Part shown: in pieces, positions 1 to 9,405 of the stretch | How positions within the stretch are numbered: the stretch's first letter is position 1 | Layout: each line of letters begins with the position of its first letter | From: Roseiconus lacunae | Lineage (GTDB): Bacteria > Planctomycetota > Planctomycetia > Pirellulales > Pirellulaceae | NCBI RefSeq assembly: GCF_008312935.1 | Contig: NZ_VSZO01000010.1 | Span: forward strand, 372,001 to 436,000 | DNA length: 64,000 nucleotides | Direction of reading: 5' to 3' | Position numbers and translations under genes: made by a program | The notes under the pieces: generated by a model | The model's input: only the letters and a program-made list of their open reading frames with translations | Told to the model about the DNA's origin: nothing | The model's database searches: none

Positions 1-3
1 AAT

Positions 4-1530
4 TTGAATCGAGAGCAAGAGCGAGTCAACCGTCTGACAGATCAGCCCGAGGGCGTTGCCCAAACTCCCGCCGGTCAGCCGGAGGAGCCTACAAAATGGG
101 AAGTCGACACAAAATTATCGCATGACATCGGCGAACGATCTCCTGCGAAAGCGGATCCAGCCGAAACGGTTTCGGCGAATCTAGAGAACCTCGAGAACGC
201 CATGAAAGAATGGATCGAGCTGAAGCAAGACATCGATGAGGCTCGAATCGATCTCTTTGCAGAACATCAAAAACTTCGACGCGTTGTCAAGCAATGGAAC
301 TGTCGAAACTGTGACGCCAACGTTTGTAAGTTCTTCGCCCAGCGTCACAAGCAACTCAACGACAAGCTGGCCGATCGCGATGCGATGTTAAAGCACTTAG
401 CGTCTTTCCTGGAACGCGAAGGTGTCGAGTTGCTCGACGAAGTGATCAACGGCCTCAATCAAATTCACGGGGTCCTGCAAGTGAAGCAGCCGCTCTCGAT
501 TCAATTGCCGCGTCAAAAACCGACGACGCAAGCGCTTGACAACATCGCGAGTGAAGCACTACGAGATCGCTACAAGGAGTTCTTCTCAAAATTCAAGCAC
601 TTGCATCAACTGCAAGCTCTTTTTGAAACCCGAGAAGCGATCCAGTGTGATTGCGAAGAAAAGCCGAAGTGCCCTTGCTCGGAAACCGATGCACTCAAGG
701 CTGCGGCGCGGGCCCTTGCGAAGCATGGGTACCTGCATGCCAAGTCGGTCGCGGAGGATCTTGAGAAGCAGTTGGCCTTTGTCGAAGAGATCCAATCTGA
801 AATCGCATCGCTGATTGAAACTTATCAATTCGCCGAAACGGAAGTAGGGTGCAATGTGCTGGCAGAATTAATCGATGCCCGCGCGATCAAACAACAGCAA
901 GACGTGCTGCTTGAGCAAGCCTTGCAAGCTGCCGTACACCGAGAAACTGCCGACCGAGCCCAACGCGATACCGCAAACAAACTTGCCAAGTCTTATTGGA
1001 AGAGACGGGAGTATCGAAAAGAAATTCGCGAAGCATATTTGCGCAATGCCCCCGACACGGTCACCTATTTCGATTCCCCGGCAACGTTTCCGATTCCCCG
1101 GTTCGGACGCTATGGTGTCGATGATTCGCGGCAGGGCATGATGATTTCAGAGAACATGAAGTGGGTCACCCGGGCCAACGGTTCGTACACACTGCAGTAC
1201 GAACTACGCCGTGCCGAAATGCCGGCGAAGCTGAGTCTACAACTGCAATTCCAAACCCCGGGAAGTGATATTTGGCACACCATCACGCTGCCCGAAGAGA
1301 TAGTCCGTCCGGGGACTGCCCAGTACCGTTTGGCGGAGGAATCAGACCTGAATCTGTTGCTAGATGAAAACCAAGTCTGGCGCAAAATCAATCAGACTGG
1401 ATCTCATCCGGCGCTTGAACGTTCCGGTGGCCGTATCACGAAGGTTCGCCGTAAAGGCTCGGCCCAGTACGGTTACGGATTCGAAGGTCTCGACGTCTAT
1501 CGAGACTACGATCTTGTTTATCGCCAGTAG
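4..1530 (+). CDS. Hypothetical coiled-coil protein with two cysteine clusters
   Basis: I do not recognise this 508-residue protein. The reading frame is open to the window edge, so the TTG at position 4 may not be the true start and the gene may be 5'-truncated. Residues about 55-340 are charged and helical, looking like coiled coil. They contain two cysteine clusters, C100/C103/C108 and C215/C217/C223/C225, which could bind metal or form disulfides. The C-terminal third (from about 350) is less charged and beta-like, rich in aromatic residues, and ends with several Tyr and Asp residues. There is no signal peptide or membrane segment in the visible part, but the true N-terminus may be missing. 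It converges on the acyltransferase gene downstream. Function unknown. Confidence 0.7.
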   Translation: MNREQERVNRLTDQPEGVAQTPAGQPEEPTKWEVDTKLSHDIGERSPAKADPAETVSANLENLENAMKEWIELKQDIDEARIDLFAEHQKLRRVVKQWNCRNCDANVCKFFAQRHKQLNDKLADRDAMLKHLASFLEREGVELLDEVINGLNQIHGVLQVKQPLSIQLPRQKPTTQALDNIASEALRDRYKEFFSKFKHLHQLQALFETREAIQCDCEEKPKCPCSETDALKAAARALAKHGYLHAKSVAEDLEKQLAFVEEIQSEIASLIETYQFAETEVGCNVLAELIDARAIKQQQDVLLEQALQAAVHRETADRAQRDTANKLAKSYWKRREYRKEIREAYLRNAPDTVTYFDSPATFPIPRFGRYGVDDSRQGMMISENMKWVTRANGSYTLQYELRRAEMPAKLSLQLQFQTPGSDIWHTITLPEEIVRPGTAQYRLAEESDLNLLLDENQVWRKINQTGSHPALERSGGRITKVRRKGSAQYGYGFEGLDVYRDYDLVYRQ

Positions 1531-1623
1531 CGGTCGGCAGTTTAAATCGAAGGGATGGGGTTAGATCGAGAAACACTCATCGGCACCATTGGAACACGAA
1601 TGAGCCGGTCGGGAATTTAGACG

Positions 1624-2520
1624 CTAAGCCGCATCAGCTTCGGGGGGCGATGTGGAATTGGCGTCAGCGCTCGAACCGCTGGCCGGTTGGGCTTTGGCTG
1701 CTCGTTGGCTTCGTTTGGCTTTCGCAGTCGCACGAGCCTCGGCAGCTAGGCGGGCTTGTTCTGCTTCCCCCGGATCGGTTTCCTGTTCCAGATCCATCAA
1801 CGCTTGCTGGATGCGGGCGACATGGTCGCGAACCGATTCGCCATCGATGGGGTAAAGCGGTTCGCCGAACCGGCAATCAATCCGAGAGAACGGCAATGGG
1901 ATCTGAACCCGATCCCACGACCGTTTGATGACGTAACGAAACTGGGGGATGAATGAAAGCGGCAGCACCGGCGCGCCGGTTTTCTGGGATAGCATCGCGA
2001 CTCCGGGATGCACCGTTCCACGTGGCCCCTTCGGCCCATCGACGGCCAAATAGGTTGGCTGCCCACTTTGCACATGATGCACCAGTGCCAGCAATGCCGC
2101 CGCGCCGCCTTTGCGACGGGCCCCACCGCTGCCACGAATCGGGATGACACCGGTCGTTTCTAAAACTTTGGCAATCAATTCCCCGTCTTCGCTGCGTGAC
2201 ACCAACGCGCCCGTCCCGGGCTCGGCCGGAACGATCGTGGCCAACTGCTGAGCATGTAGGGCGGCAAAGATGTATGTCTGCCCCTGATTGCGGATCTCTT
2301 CACGCGGATCGTCGATCGGCCGGACTCGGCACGTCCATCGCAAAAGCTTGACGTACGCGATCAACAGGTGGATGAGGAAACGCTGTAACACCAGACGAGA
2401 TTCCAATTCTCTTGCTAGCAAATTTGCCTTCAAGCGAAGGCGTGGGGGCAACATTCCATTGATAGACCCGATACGGATACTGAGCAAGGCGGATTTAGAA
2501 AATCCGTAAGGCGTGAACAC
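1624..2520 (-). CDS. DUF374 lysophospholipid acyltransferase-like protein
   Basis: A protein of 298 residues of the DUF374 family, related to lysophospholipid and lipid A acyltransferases, which transfer fatty acyl chains at the inner membrane. Visible family signatures are LHAQQL (in place of the HxxxxD catalytic box of PlsC enzymes), SRSEDGELIAKVLETTG, a basic glycine-rich RGSGGARRKGG stretch and the DGPKGPRG motif. An N-terminal hydrophobic stretch (about 47-62) probably anchors it. The last 60 residues are an Ala/Lys/Ser-rich tail outside the domain. The start used is GTG; an internal ATG at 2454 would remove 22 residues and cannot be excluded. Family assignment is firm; substrate unknown. 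Confidence 0.85.
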   Translation of the reverse strand: MFTPYGFSKSALLSIRIGSINGMLPPRLRLKANLLARELESRLVLQRFLIHLLIAYVKLLRWTCRVRPIDDPREEIRNQGQTYIFAALHAQQLATIVPAEPGTGALVSRSEDGELIAKVLETTGVIPIRGSGGARRKGGAAALLALVHHVQSGQPTYLAVDGPKGPRGTVHPGVAMLSQKTGAPVLPLSFIPQFRYVIKRSWDRVQIPLPFSRIDCRFGEPLYPIDGESVRDHVARIQQALMDLEQETDPGEAEQARLAAEARATAKAKRSQRAAKAQPASGSSADANSTSPPEADAA

Positions 2521-2549
2521 GTGTTGACGCCGTGATCGGCATTGCCTGG

Positions 2550-2855
2550 TTAGTTTTGCCCGGAAGGTTCATCGATCCAGACTTGGAAACAAGGGGAGCA
2601 CATTAGCAATCGCCGTCGGCTTTCGACTTGGTTTTCTGCATCCACACGAGGAGTCGATTCTAATTGTTGAATGACCTTCCCCCACTCGGCCTCGATTTCT
2701 TCGAGCGACAAAGCGTTGGGAGAATCCAGGATCGGCGGTGACGAGTCGACTCGGGCATGAATGTCGACCTCATAGAACTCGCCTCGGCCACGGTAGAGTT
2801 CTTTCAGGCATCGATCGCAAAGCCCGACAGATTCGTCTGGTCGTTCTTCGTGCAT
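2550..2855 (-). CDS. Small hypothetical protein with paired cysteines
   Basis: A 101-residue acidic protein that begins MHEERPDESVGLCDRCLKE. It has one CxxC near the N-terminus (LCDRCLKE) and another near the C-terminus (LMCSPCFQVW), as in a small zinc-ribbon fold. The reading frame stays open upstream to 3047, but that extension would overlap the divergent hydrolase gene and its composition does not look coding, so the ATG at 2855 is preferred. It lies between a DUF374 gene on the same strand and a divergently transcribed esterase. Not recognised; a zinc-binding accessory protein is a guess. Confidence 0.6.
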   Translation of the reverse strand: MHEERPDESVGLCDRCLKELYRGRGEFYEVDIHARVDSSPPILDSPNALSLEEIEAEWGKVIQQLESTPRVDAENQVESRRRLLMCSPCFQVWIDEPSGQN

Positions 2856-3030
2856 AGCATTGACCCGAATATGAGAAGAAGAGAAGTCACCGTTCAGTCT
2901 AGCAGATTGCCGGCGAGGACCGGCAAAAAAGCTGGGAACGGCGTGTCGCCGGTGAATCCCGAACCTTTTCCAGGACTTCGCGTTATGATCTCTGTCACAT
3001 TGACGTGACGTGCCCTTGGAAAACGACGAA

Positions 3031-4386
3031 ATGAGACACCCCCGCAATCGCTGGCATATCTTCAGTCACCTGAAGCCTCGTGTTCATCCGAGATGGATAC
3101 TCGCGGTCTGGGTGGCGATCCTAATTGCGTTCCCGACCGTGGTGGTTGATGCCCAGTCCGGTGATGCCTCCGGTCCATGGCAGATCGAACGGTGGAAACA
3201 GACTCCGGCAATGCGTTGGCTCGATCGTGAAAGCCCGGTTCGATCGTTGACGTACGAACTTGAATCAATTGCTCATCGCCCCGGCGATAAGCAAGGAGAG
3301 GATGCTCAGCCGACCGAGGTGTTTGCCTTTTACGCCACTCCGGGGACTGTCAATGGCGATCCGTCGCTGGACAAAGACCTACCCGCCGTGGTGCTGATTC
3401 ACGGCGGTGGAGGAACGGCGTTTTCGGAATGGGCATGGCTATGGGCGCAACGTGGTTATGCGGCAATTGCGATGGATCTTTCGGGGCGAAGACCGGAGGC
3501 CCCACGGTTCAATCCAAAGACGCGCGAACTGATCATTCAGCGTCGTGTCGAACGAACTCGTTTGCCAAGTGGCGGTCCCGAAGCGAACCATCAAGCGAAG
3601 TTCAACAACATCGGCGGTGATCGCAGCGACGAATGGCAACCCTACGCGGTAGCCGCCGTCATCCAGGCTCACTCGCTGATTCGCAGTTTCCCCGAAGTCG
3701 ATGCGGAACGCACCGCGGTGACCGGAATTAGCTGGGGTGGCTACATGACCTGTCTTGTTGCTTCGCTCGATGATCGTTTCTCAGCCGCGGTACCGGTTTA
3801 CGGTTGTGGCTTTCTTTATGAAGGAGAATCGGTCCAAAAGCCCATGATCGATGCGCTATCGGGCGACCAACGTCAACAATGGATCCGCGACTACGATCCA
3901 TCGGCATGGTTGCCTCAGTGCGACGTACCGATCTTGCTTGTCAACGGAACAAACGACAAGCACTATCCGCTCGACAGCTATATGAAAAGTTTCCAGGCGG
4001 TTGCCGGGCCGAAGCAGTTACGGATCGAAGTCGCAATGCCGCATGGCCATGTCGCCGGATGGTTGCCAAATGAGATCGGACTGTTTATCGATCAGCATGT
4101 CAGTGGTGGTAAGCCGTTGCCGAAGCTAGAGTCGCTGCATACGACGAACGGGATCGCCAAAACCAAAATCGATTCGTCGACGCCTATCAAGACCGCGTCA
4201 CTTCATTTCACGACAGACCATGGCCCGTTAGTCGGCAGGTCATGGGGAACTCAAACGGCGTCGATCGATGGCGATCTTTTAAGTGCCACCGTGCCATCAG
4301 ATGCGACGCTCTGGTACTTGTCGGTCACCGACGAACGTGACGCGATGATCAGTACCGACGTGCAGTTCTCTGTCGATTGGAAGTGA
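3031..4386 (+). CDS. Secreted alpha/beta hydrolase (prolyl oligopeptidase / acetyl-xylan esterase type)
   Basis: 451 residues with an N-terminal signal peptide (hydrophobic WILAVWVAILIAFPTVVV, then VDAQSG). The alpha/beta-hydrolase core shows the oxyanion region VVLIHGGGGTAF, the nucleophile elbow GISWGGYM, an acid candidate in VNGTNDKHYP and the catalytic His in MPHGHVAGW. The arrangement resembles the S9/DLH esterases common in planctomycetes, which act on esters or peptides outside the cytoplasm. After the His there is an extra C-terminal beta-like domain of about 110 residues. A GTG 21 bases upstream (3010) is an alternative start; the ATG gives the more typical signal peptide. Substrate not deducible. 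Confidence 0.8.
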   Translation: MRHPRNRWHIFSHLKPRVHPRWILAVWVAILIAFPTVVVDAQSGDASGPWQIERWKQTPAMRWLDRESPVRSLTYELESIAHRPGDKQGEDAQPTEVFAFYATPGTVNGDPSLDKDLPAVVLIHGGGGTAFSEWAWLWAQRGYAAIAMDLSGRRPEAPRFNPKTRELIIQRRVERTRLPSGGPEANHQAKFNNIGGDRSDEWQPYAVAAVIQAHSLIRSFPEVDAERTAVTGISWGGYMTCLVASLDDRFSAAVPVYGCGFLYEGESVQKPMIDALSGDQRQQWIRDYDPSAWLPQCDVPILLVNGTNDKHYPLDSYMKSFQAVAGPKQLRIEVAMPHGHVAGWLPNEIGLFIDQHVSGGKPLPKLESLHTTNGIAKTKIDSSTPIKTASLHFTTDHGPLVGRSWGTQTASIDGDLLSATVPSDATLWYLSVTDERDAMISTDVQFSVDWK

Positions 4387-4525
4387 GGACCGTTCTGAAA
4401 ACGATGGGCATGAATTTTCGCTGACGGATGTTTGCTGCCTGCAGCTACTGACCGGACATGACAAGAACGATTCGACGATCAATAACTCGGACGCCCCGAA
4501 CCTTTCTCCGAACCTCGACGACAGA

Positions 4526-5551
4526 CTAATCCCAGCTCAAACTTCCTGCCGATTGATATTCGGTGACCCTTGTTTCGAAGAAGTTCTTTTCTTTGGCAAG
4601 GTCCATCGTTTCGCTCATCCACGGGAACGGATTCGATGATCCGTATTGCATCGGAAGTCCGATGCGTTCGAGCCGCCGATCCGCGATGTGCTGAACATAG
4701 TCACGGAACAATTCTGCATTCAGTCCCATGATTCCTGAAGGCAGACAGTCGCTCGCATAATCCAGTTCTAGTTCGACCGCTTGCTTGACGCGATCGACCA
4801 TCGCTTGCTGAAATTCCGGTGTCCAGAGATGGGGATTTTCGGCCTTAATGCCGTTGATCAGGTCGATCCCAAAATTAAGATGAATTGTTTCATCACGCAG
4901 AATGTACTGAAACTGCTCTCCGATTCCAGTCATTAAATTGCGACGATGAAATGACAACATCATCACGAATCCGGTGTAGAAAAACACGCCTTCCATGATC
5001 AGGTAGTAGCCGATCAGATTTTTCAGGAATGCCTGCGCACCGGCATCGGTCGCGGTCGAGAAATTTTCCGATAACACCTCTGCGGTCAACTCCGTTTCGA
5101 AGGCATCCTTCCGAGCGATCGAAGGAACTTCGTGGTACATATTGAAGACTTCCCCCTCGTCGAGACCAAGTGAATCAACGACATATAAGAATGTGTGCGA
5201 ATGGACCGCTTCCTCAAAGGCCTGTCGCAAAAGGTACTGCCGGCACTCGGCGTTGGTCACATGCTTGAAGATCGCAAGCACCAAATTGTTGCCGACAAGG
5301 CTTTCGGCTGTCGAAAAGAAACCAAGATTCCGCATGATCACCCGGCGTTCTGCATCGGATAACCGATTGCTTCGCCATGTTTCGATGTCTTTCGTCATCG
5401 GAACCTCGGTCGGCATCCAATGGTTCGCACAACCGTTGGTGTAGTGTTCCCAAGCCCAATGGTATTTTAATGGCATCAGTTGATTGACATCGACTTGGTT
5501 GCAATTGATAAGTCGCTTGTCGGTCGCATCGAAGCGCGTTTCAGGATTCAT
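4526..5551 (-). CDS. nrdB: Ribonucleoside-diphosphate reductase beta subunit, subclass Ic-like
   Basis: R2 subunit (341 residues) that holds the dimetal cofactor and generates the radical used by NrdA to reduce ribonucleotides. From the ATG at 5551 the metal ligands are E83 (in TAESLVGN), E114 and H117 (EEAVHSHTF), E187 (MEGVFF), E221 and H224 (RDETIHLNF). The position that carries the radical tyrosine in E. coli R2 (four residues after the first His) is F121. The first ligand is Glu instead of Asp. Both changes are the known hallmarks of the chlamydial Mn/Fe subclass Ic, and Y123 two residues later is also as in Chlamydia. A TTG at 5602 would add 17 residues, but the ATG fits family length. 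It lies 280 bp downstream of nrdA on the same strand. Confidence 0.96.
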   Translation of the reverse strand: MNPETRFDATDKRLINCNQVDVNQLMPLKYHWAWEHYTNGCANHWMPTEVPMTKDIETWRSNRLSDAERRVIMRNLGFFSTAESLVGNNLVLAIFKHVTNAECRQYLLRQAFEEAVHSHTFLYVVDSLGLDEGEVFNMYHEVPSIARKDAFETELTAEVLSENFSTATDAGAQAFLKNLIGYYLIMEGVFFYTGFVMMLSFHRRNLMTGIGEQFQYILRDETIHLNFGIDLINGIKAENPHLWTPEFQQAMVDRVKQAVELELDYASDCLPSGIMGLNAELFRDYVQHIADRRLERIGLPMQYGSSNPFPWMSETMDLAKEKNFFETRVTEYQSAGSLSWD

Positions 5552-5831
5552 CGGTTCGCCTTGGGGTTCATCAGTAGATCGAGTGTTTGGGTAGAAATTC
5601 AAAAGCTAACGCTTGGCAGCTGACAAGACGACGAACTCCGCAAACGCTGCCTTGTGGGACGCTGCTTTCGCCGATGGAAAGGCGACTTAGACAAGTTCAC
5701 AACCAAGAGTGAAAGGCGATGATGTTTGCCACGCATTTCAATCAGTTGAAAAGTGGCTTACGAATTGCCGTTTCAATCGAATGTTAAAACGCCGACGGCG
5801 AGCGTCCTGCCATTCAGGATTGATTGCATGC

Positions 5832-8684
5832 CTATTGACAGGATTCGCAGTCGGGGTCATCAAGACTGCAAACGGCCGCGGGGGTACGATCGCCGCGGTC
5901 GACTCGAATGGCCGACGATTGACTCTGCGACTTCATCCAACGTGGCTGAATGCCATGCCGGTTCACATCGACCGTTGATTTTTCAATCTGGGTGGCCGCG
6001 AGTGAACGCAGGTAATACGTGGTTTTTAATCCCATCGACCATGCCAATCGATACATCGCATCGATCGCCTTGCCACTCGGTGCGGACAAATACAGGTTCA
6101 ACGACTGCCCTTGATCGATCCACTTCTGCCGCCGGGAAGCGGCCCGGATCAACCAAGATGGATCAATTTCGAACGCGGTCGCGTACCGTTGCTTGATCTC
6201 ACCGGGAAGGTGCTCGATCTCGCCGAGTACGCCATCGTAGTATTTCAACGCGTCGAGGATTTCTGGATTCCAAAGCCCGCGAGACTTTAGTTCGTCGATC
6301 AGCAAGAAGTTCGTTTGAGTGAACTCGCCGGACAGGTTGCTCTTTGAGTAAAGCTGTTTATAGGTCGGCTCGATCGATTGGCTGCAACCGACGATGGTCG
6401 AGATGGTGGCCGTCGGTGCGATTGCAAGGCAGTTGCTGTTTCGCATCCCATACCGGGCGATCGACTCTCGAACGATTTCCCAGTCCATCGTGGACGATCG
6501 ATCGACATCGATCGCTTCGCCTCGTTCGCGTTCGAGCAATTCCAAGGTATCGATCGGCAGTAAGCCACGATTCCATTTCGAACCGGAATAAGATTCATAC
6601 CGCCCGCGTTCCTGAGCGAGTTTCGCCGACGCGTGAATCGCATAGTAACTGATGGCCTCCATTGATTGATCAGCAAACGCGACGGCTTCTTCACTAGCGA
6701 TGGGGAGGTTGAGCGCACTGAGAGCATCCTGATAGCCCATCATGCCCAACCCAACGGGCCGATGTCGCAGGTTGGCATTTTTTGCTTCGGCCGTCGGATA
6801 GTAGTTGATGTCGATCACATTATCGAGCATCCGCATCGCCGTCTCGATCGTGCTCCGTAGCAGGCTTTGATCTAGCTGGCCGTCGACGATGTGGCGACCC
6901 AAATTAACGCTACCGAGGTTGCATACCGCGGTTTCGTCTTCGCCGGTGTTGAGCAAAATTTCGGTGCAAAGGTTACTGCTGTGAACGACGCCTGCGTGAT
7001 CCTGAGGCGAACGAATGTTCGACGGGTCCTTAAATGTGACCCAGGGGTGACCGGTTTCGAATGTCCTTGTTAGAAGCTTACGCCAAAGATCCACCGCCGG
7101 CATCGTACGTGACTGACGTAAACGTCCGGCGGCTGCTTCTGCTTCATAGTGCTCATAGCGTTCCTTGAACAGTTGCCCATAAATGTCATGTAAATCGGGC
7201 ACCTCGTCAGGACTGAACAACGTCCAGTTTCCGCCATCGATCAGCCGCCGCATGAACAAATCCGGAATCCATGCGGCGGTGTGCATGTCATGGGTTCGTC
7301 GCCGATCGTCACCGGTGTTTTTGCGAAGGTCTAGGAACTCGATAAAATCTAAATGCCAAGGTTCCAGATACGCACAAACGGCTCCCTTGCGTTTGCCACC
7401 CTGATTGACGGCGACGGCGGCATCGTTGACGATTTTCAGGAACGGGATCACTCCTTGACTTTCGCCATTAGTGCCCTTGATTATTGATCCCGTCGCACGG
7501 ATGTTGGTCCAGTCATTGCCCAGACCACCGGCCCATTTTGAAAGCCGTGCGTTGTCACCGATCGACTTGAAAATGTGATCCAAGTCGTCTTGCACGGTTG
7601 TTAAATAGCAACTACTTAACTGCGGATACGGCGTTCCCGAATTGAATAATGTCGGCGTCGCGCTGGTAAAACGCATCGAAGAGAGCAAATCATAGAACTC
7701 GATCGCGCGGTCGGTTTTCGACTCGCCAGGTTCGTTGATCGCCAGCCCCATCGCAACACGCATCCAAAAATATTGCGGCGTCTCAATTCGGCGACCTTCT
7801 AGATGCAACAAGTACCGATCGTAGATTGTTTGCAAGCCAAGGTAGCGGAATCCGCGGTCTCGCTGAGGCGTGAGGGCTTCGGCAATCCTAGCGAGATCAA
7901 AGCCGCGAAGATCATCCGACAAGCGTCCTCCGCGAATGCCTTCGATCACGTAATGCTCGAAGCGGTCGCGGTAAAACGACTCGAAATCAGTAGAGAATTG
8001 CGTTCGCCCCAACGCGTGTCGATAAATGATGCTTAGTTGCAGTTCCGCGGCCAATTGGTCATACGCCGGATCACGTTCGATCCGACTACGAGCAGACAAA
8101 ACCGTTGCCCGCGTGACATCATCCGGCGTCATACCATCAAATGCACCACGCACCACTTCGCCGACGATTTCGTCGACGTTGACTTCGGGTCGCGATGCCG
8201 CATCACAGTTCTTGAGAAAACGCACGATGCGTTGCGTGTCGAACGGCACTCGCACCCCGGGTTCAAGTTCTACGAACAACCGTTGCTCTTGTCGCGGCGG
8301 AATACTCAAAGAATCCAGTCGACTGTCTTCTCCGCGAATCGCACGGATTCGAGCATGTTCGGTGCGGTAAAGGATGTAGCGACGGGCGACACGAAAGTGT
8401 TCCCGCCGCATCAAGCCGATTTCGACGACGTCTTGGATTTGCTCGACAGTGACCGGCTCCACCGCATCGCGATCGGTCGCGACCTCGGCGACTTGCCCCA
8501 CAATCGAATCAATGTCTTCGCGAATCGCACTATCGAGAGGCTGCTGGTCGGCCAAATTTAGTTCGGCTCGAAAAGCTTTGTCGATTGCCTTCGCCACACA
8601 CCCAGGCTCAAAATCAACCAGCCGCCCGTCTCGTTTACGCACCACCGCGTGGACGGTCTTTGCAGACTCTGCAGAAGCCCCCAT
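5832..8684 (-). CDS. nrdA: Ribonucleoside-diphosphate reductase alpha subunit with duplicated ATP-cone
   Basis: Catalytic R1 subunit, 950 residues, making deoxyribonucleotides. Residues 11-108 form an ATP-cone ([14 protein letters not shown]). Residues about 140-226 form a second, degenerate cone-like segment that matches the N-terminal cone position of E. coli NrdA. Active-site features are C359 (LSSCYL), N571/C573/E575 ([10 protein letters not shown], the thiyl radical site), C588 (AVCNLGS), a Tyr dyad (TTYYLRS) and a C-terminal redox pair C946/C949 (DCESCQ). The ATG at 8684 follows a good ribosome site (AAAGGAG). It is transcribed before nrdB and sits about 250 nt downstream of a cobalamin riboswitch, which predicts repression by B12. 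Confidence 0.97.
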   Translation of the reverse strand: MGASAESAKTVHAVVRKRDGRLVDFEPGCVAKAIDKAFRAELNLADQQPLDSAIREDIDSIVGQVAEVATDRDAVEPVTVEQIQDVVEIGLMRREHFRVARRYILYRTEHARIRAIRGEDSRLDSLSIPPRQEQRLFVELEPGVRVPFDTQRIVRFLKNCDAASRPEVNVDEIVGEVVRGAFDGMTPDDVTRATVLSARSRIERDPAYDQLAAELQLSIIYRHALGRTQFSTDFESFYRDRFEHYVIEGIRGGRLSDDLRGFDLARIAEALTPQRDRGFRYLGLQTIYDRYLLHLEGRRIETPQYFWMRVAMGLAINEPGESKTDRAIEFYDLLSSMRFTSATPTLFNSGTPYPQLSSCYLTTVQDDLDHIFKSIGDNARLSKWAGGLGNDWTNIRATGSIIKGTNGESQGVIPFLKIVNDAAVAVNQGGKRKGAVCAYLEPWHLDFIEFLDLRKNTGDDRRRTHDMHTAAWIPDLFMRRLIDGGNWTLFSPDEVPDLHDIYGQLFKERYEHYEAEAAAGRLRQSRTMPAVDLWRKLLTRTFETGHPWVTFKDPSNIRSPQDHAGVVHSSNLCTEILLNTGEDETAVCNLGSVNLGRHIVDGQLDQSLLRSTIETAMRMLDNVIDINYYPTAEAKNANLRHRPVGLGMMGYQDALSALNLPIASEEAVAFADQSMEAISYYAIHASAKLAQERGRYESYSGSKWNRGLLPIDTLELLERERGEAIDVDRSSTMDWEIVRESIARYGMRNSNCLAIAPTATISTIVGCSQSIEPTYKQLYSKSNLSGEFTQTNFLLIDELKSRGLWNPEILDALKYYDGVLGEIEHLPGEIKQRYATAFEIDPSWLIRAASRRQKWIDQGQSLNLYLSAPSGKAIDAMYRLAWSMGLKTTYYLRSLAATQIEKSTVDVNRHGIQPRWMKSQSQSSAIRVDRGDRTPAAVCSLDDPDCESCQ

Positions 8685-8936
8685 CAGTCTTACTCCTTTC
8701 GACGCCCGCAGATAGGACCACGCGGACGCTGCGATCTCTGCAACGCTTCATCGATAGCGCAATACTAGCGACGCAGTATCGGCGCAACGATCGAATATCG
8801 GTATGAAGACGTGCAGCTTGACGAGTTGAAACACCCAAACGATACCTGCGGCGTTCCGCTCGAACTTGCAGTAAATCACACGCATACATCGCTTGCAACG
8901 ATCGCCTCAATCCAGGAAGGCACTCAATCGTCTATC

Positions 8937-9177
8937 TCGTGGTAGGTCTTCTGACTCACCGCACGCACGCTTGCTGCCTTCTCATCGACAACTCGTCTCG
9001 CCGAGCGAGAACGTCGTTGTGGACAATGGCCTTCCTAGAGAAGAAGCGTCGATTGCACCCTTTTGGATGCGGCGGTTCACAGCGGCCGGACCGTCCCGGA
9101 ATTGCCTTGGAGTAGCCCAAGACTCACCGGAGTTCCCTGTTCACGAGCACGGAAGATCACCGCACTCGTCACCACGA
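8937..9177 (-). promoter_or_regulatory. Cobalamin (B12) riboswitch upstream of nrdA
   Basis: Read on the minus strand, the region carries the cobalamin-riboswitch conserved blocks in order. They are AACAGGGAA then CTCCGGTGAG; CCGGGACGG followed by CGCTGTGAA; GGCCATTGTCC (consensus GCCACTG); GAGAAGGC; and GTCAGAAGACCTACC (consensus GCCAGGAGACCTGCC). The P1 helix closes perfectly: TCGTGGT at the 5' end (9171-9177) pairs with ACCACGA at the 3' end (8937-8943). It begins right at the predicted transcription start. About 250 nt separate it from the nrdA ATG. I see no clear intrinsic terminator there, so the expression platform may act on translation. Confidence 0.92.
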
Positions 9178-9186
9178 ACGCCGGCA

Positions 9187-9214
9187 ATCATACCGGTTTG
9201 GGTTTTGCTGTCAA
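9187..9214 (-). promoter_or_regulatory. Sigma-70-type promoter of the riboswitch-nrdAB transcript
   Basis: On the minus strand the sequence has TTGACA (9209-9214, perfect -35), a 16-nt spacer and TATGAT (9187-9192, five of six matches to the -10 consensus). Transcription would start near 9180, directly at the base of riboswitch helix P1. The placement supports both calls. Confidence 0.75.
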
Positions 9215-9318
9215 TGAAGTTTTCACGGTCTTCGGGATACGCCCCGGGCCGTCAATCCGCTGTGTCAGACAGACGGTTCGTGTTTCGTCTCAATATTTAA
9301 AAAGAGGATTTGCCGATC

Positions 9319-9368
9319 GGCGTTAGGCACGGTTTCCGAGCAATCACCGAGGCTGACTTCGGGCGACG
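9319..9368. repeat. Diverged copy of a dispersed intergenic repeat (copy D)
   Basis: The segment GGCGTTAGGCACGGTTTC followed by GCAATCACCG aligns closely with the repeat at 13033-13121 (GGCGTTCGCCACGGTTTC, then GCAATCACCG). It lies between the nrdA promoter and the 3' end of the ECF sigma gene. No coding potential. Confidence 0.5.
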
Positions 9369-9405
9369 GAAGACTCTCACTTGAATTTTCGATTGGAATA
9401 AAATC

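Noticed and set aside
8635-8910. Frame between riboswitch and nrdA that overlaps the nrdA start
   Set aside because: Arg-rich, out of frame with nrdA and without similarity to anything known. A leader peptide cannot be excluded but is not supported.
9322-9368. Possible extension of the riboswitch or a second regulatory element upstream of the nrdA promoter
   Set aside because: It matches the dispersed intergenic repeat instead and lies upstream of the predicted transcription start.
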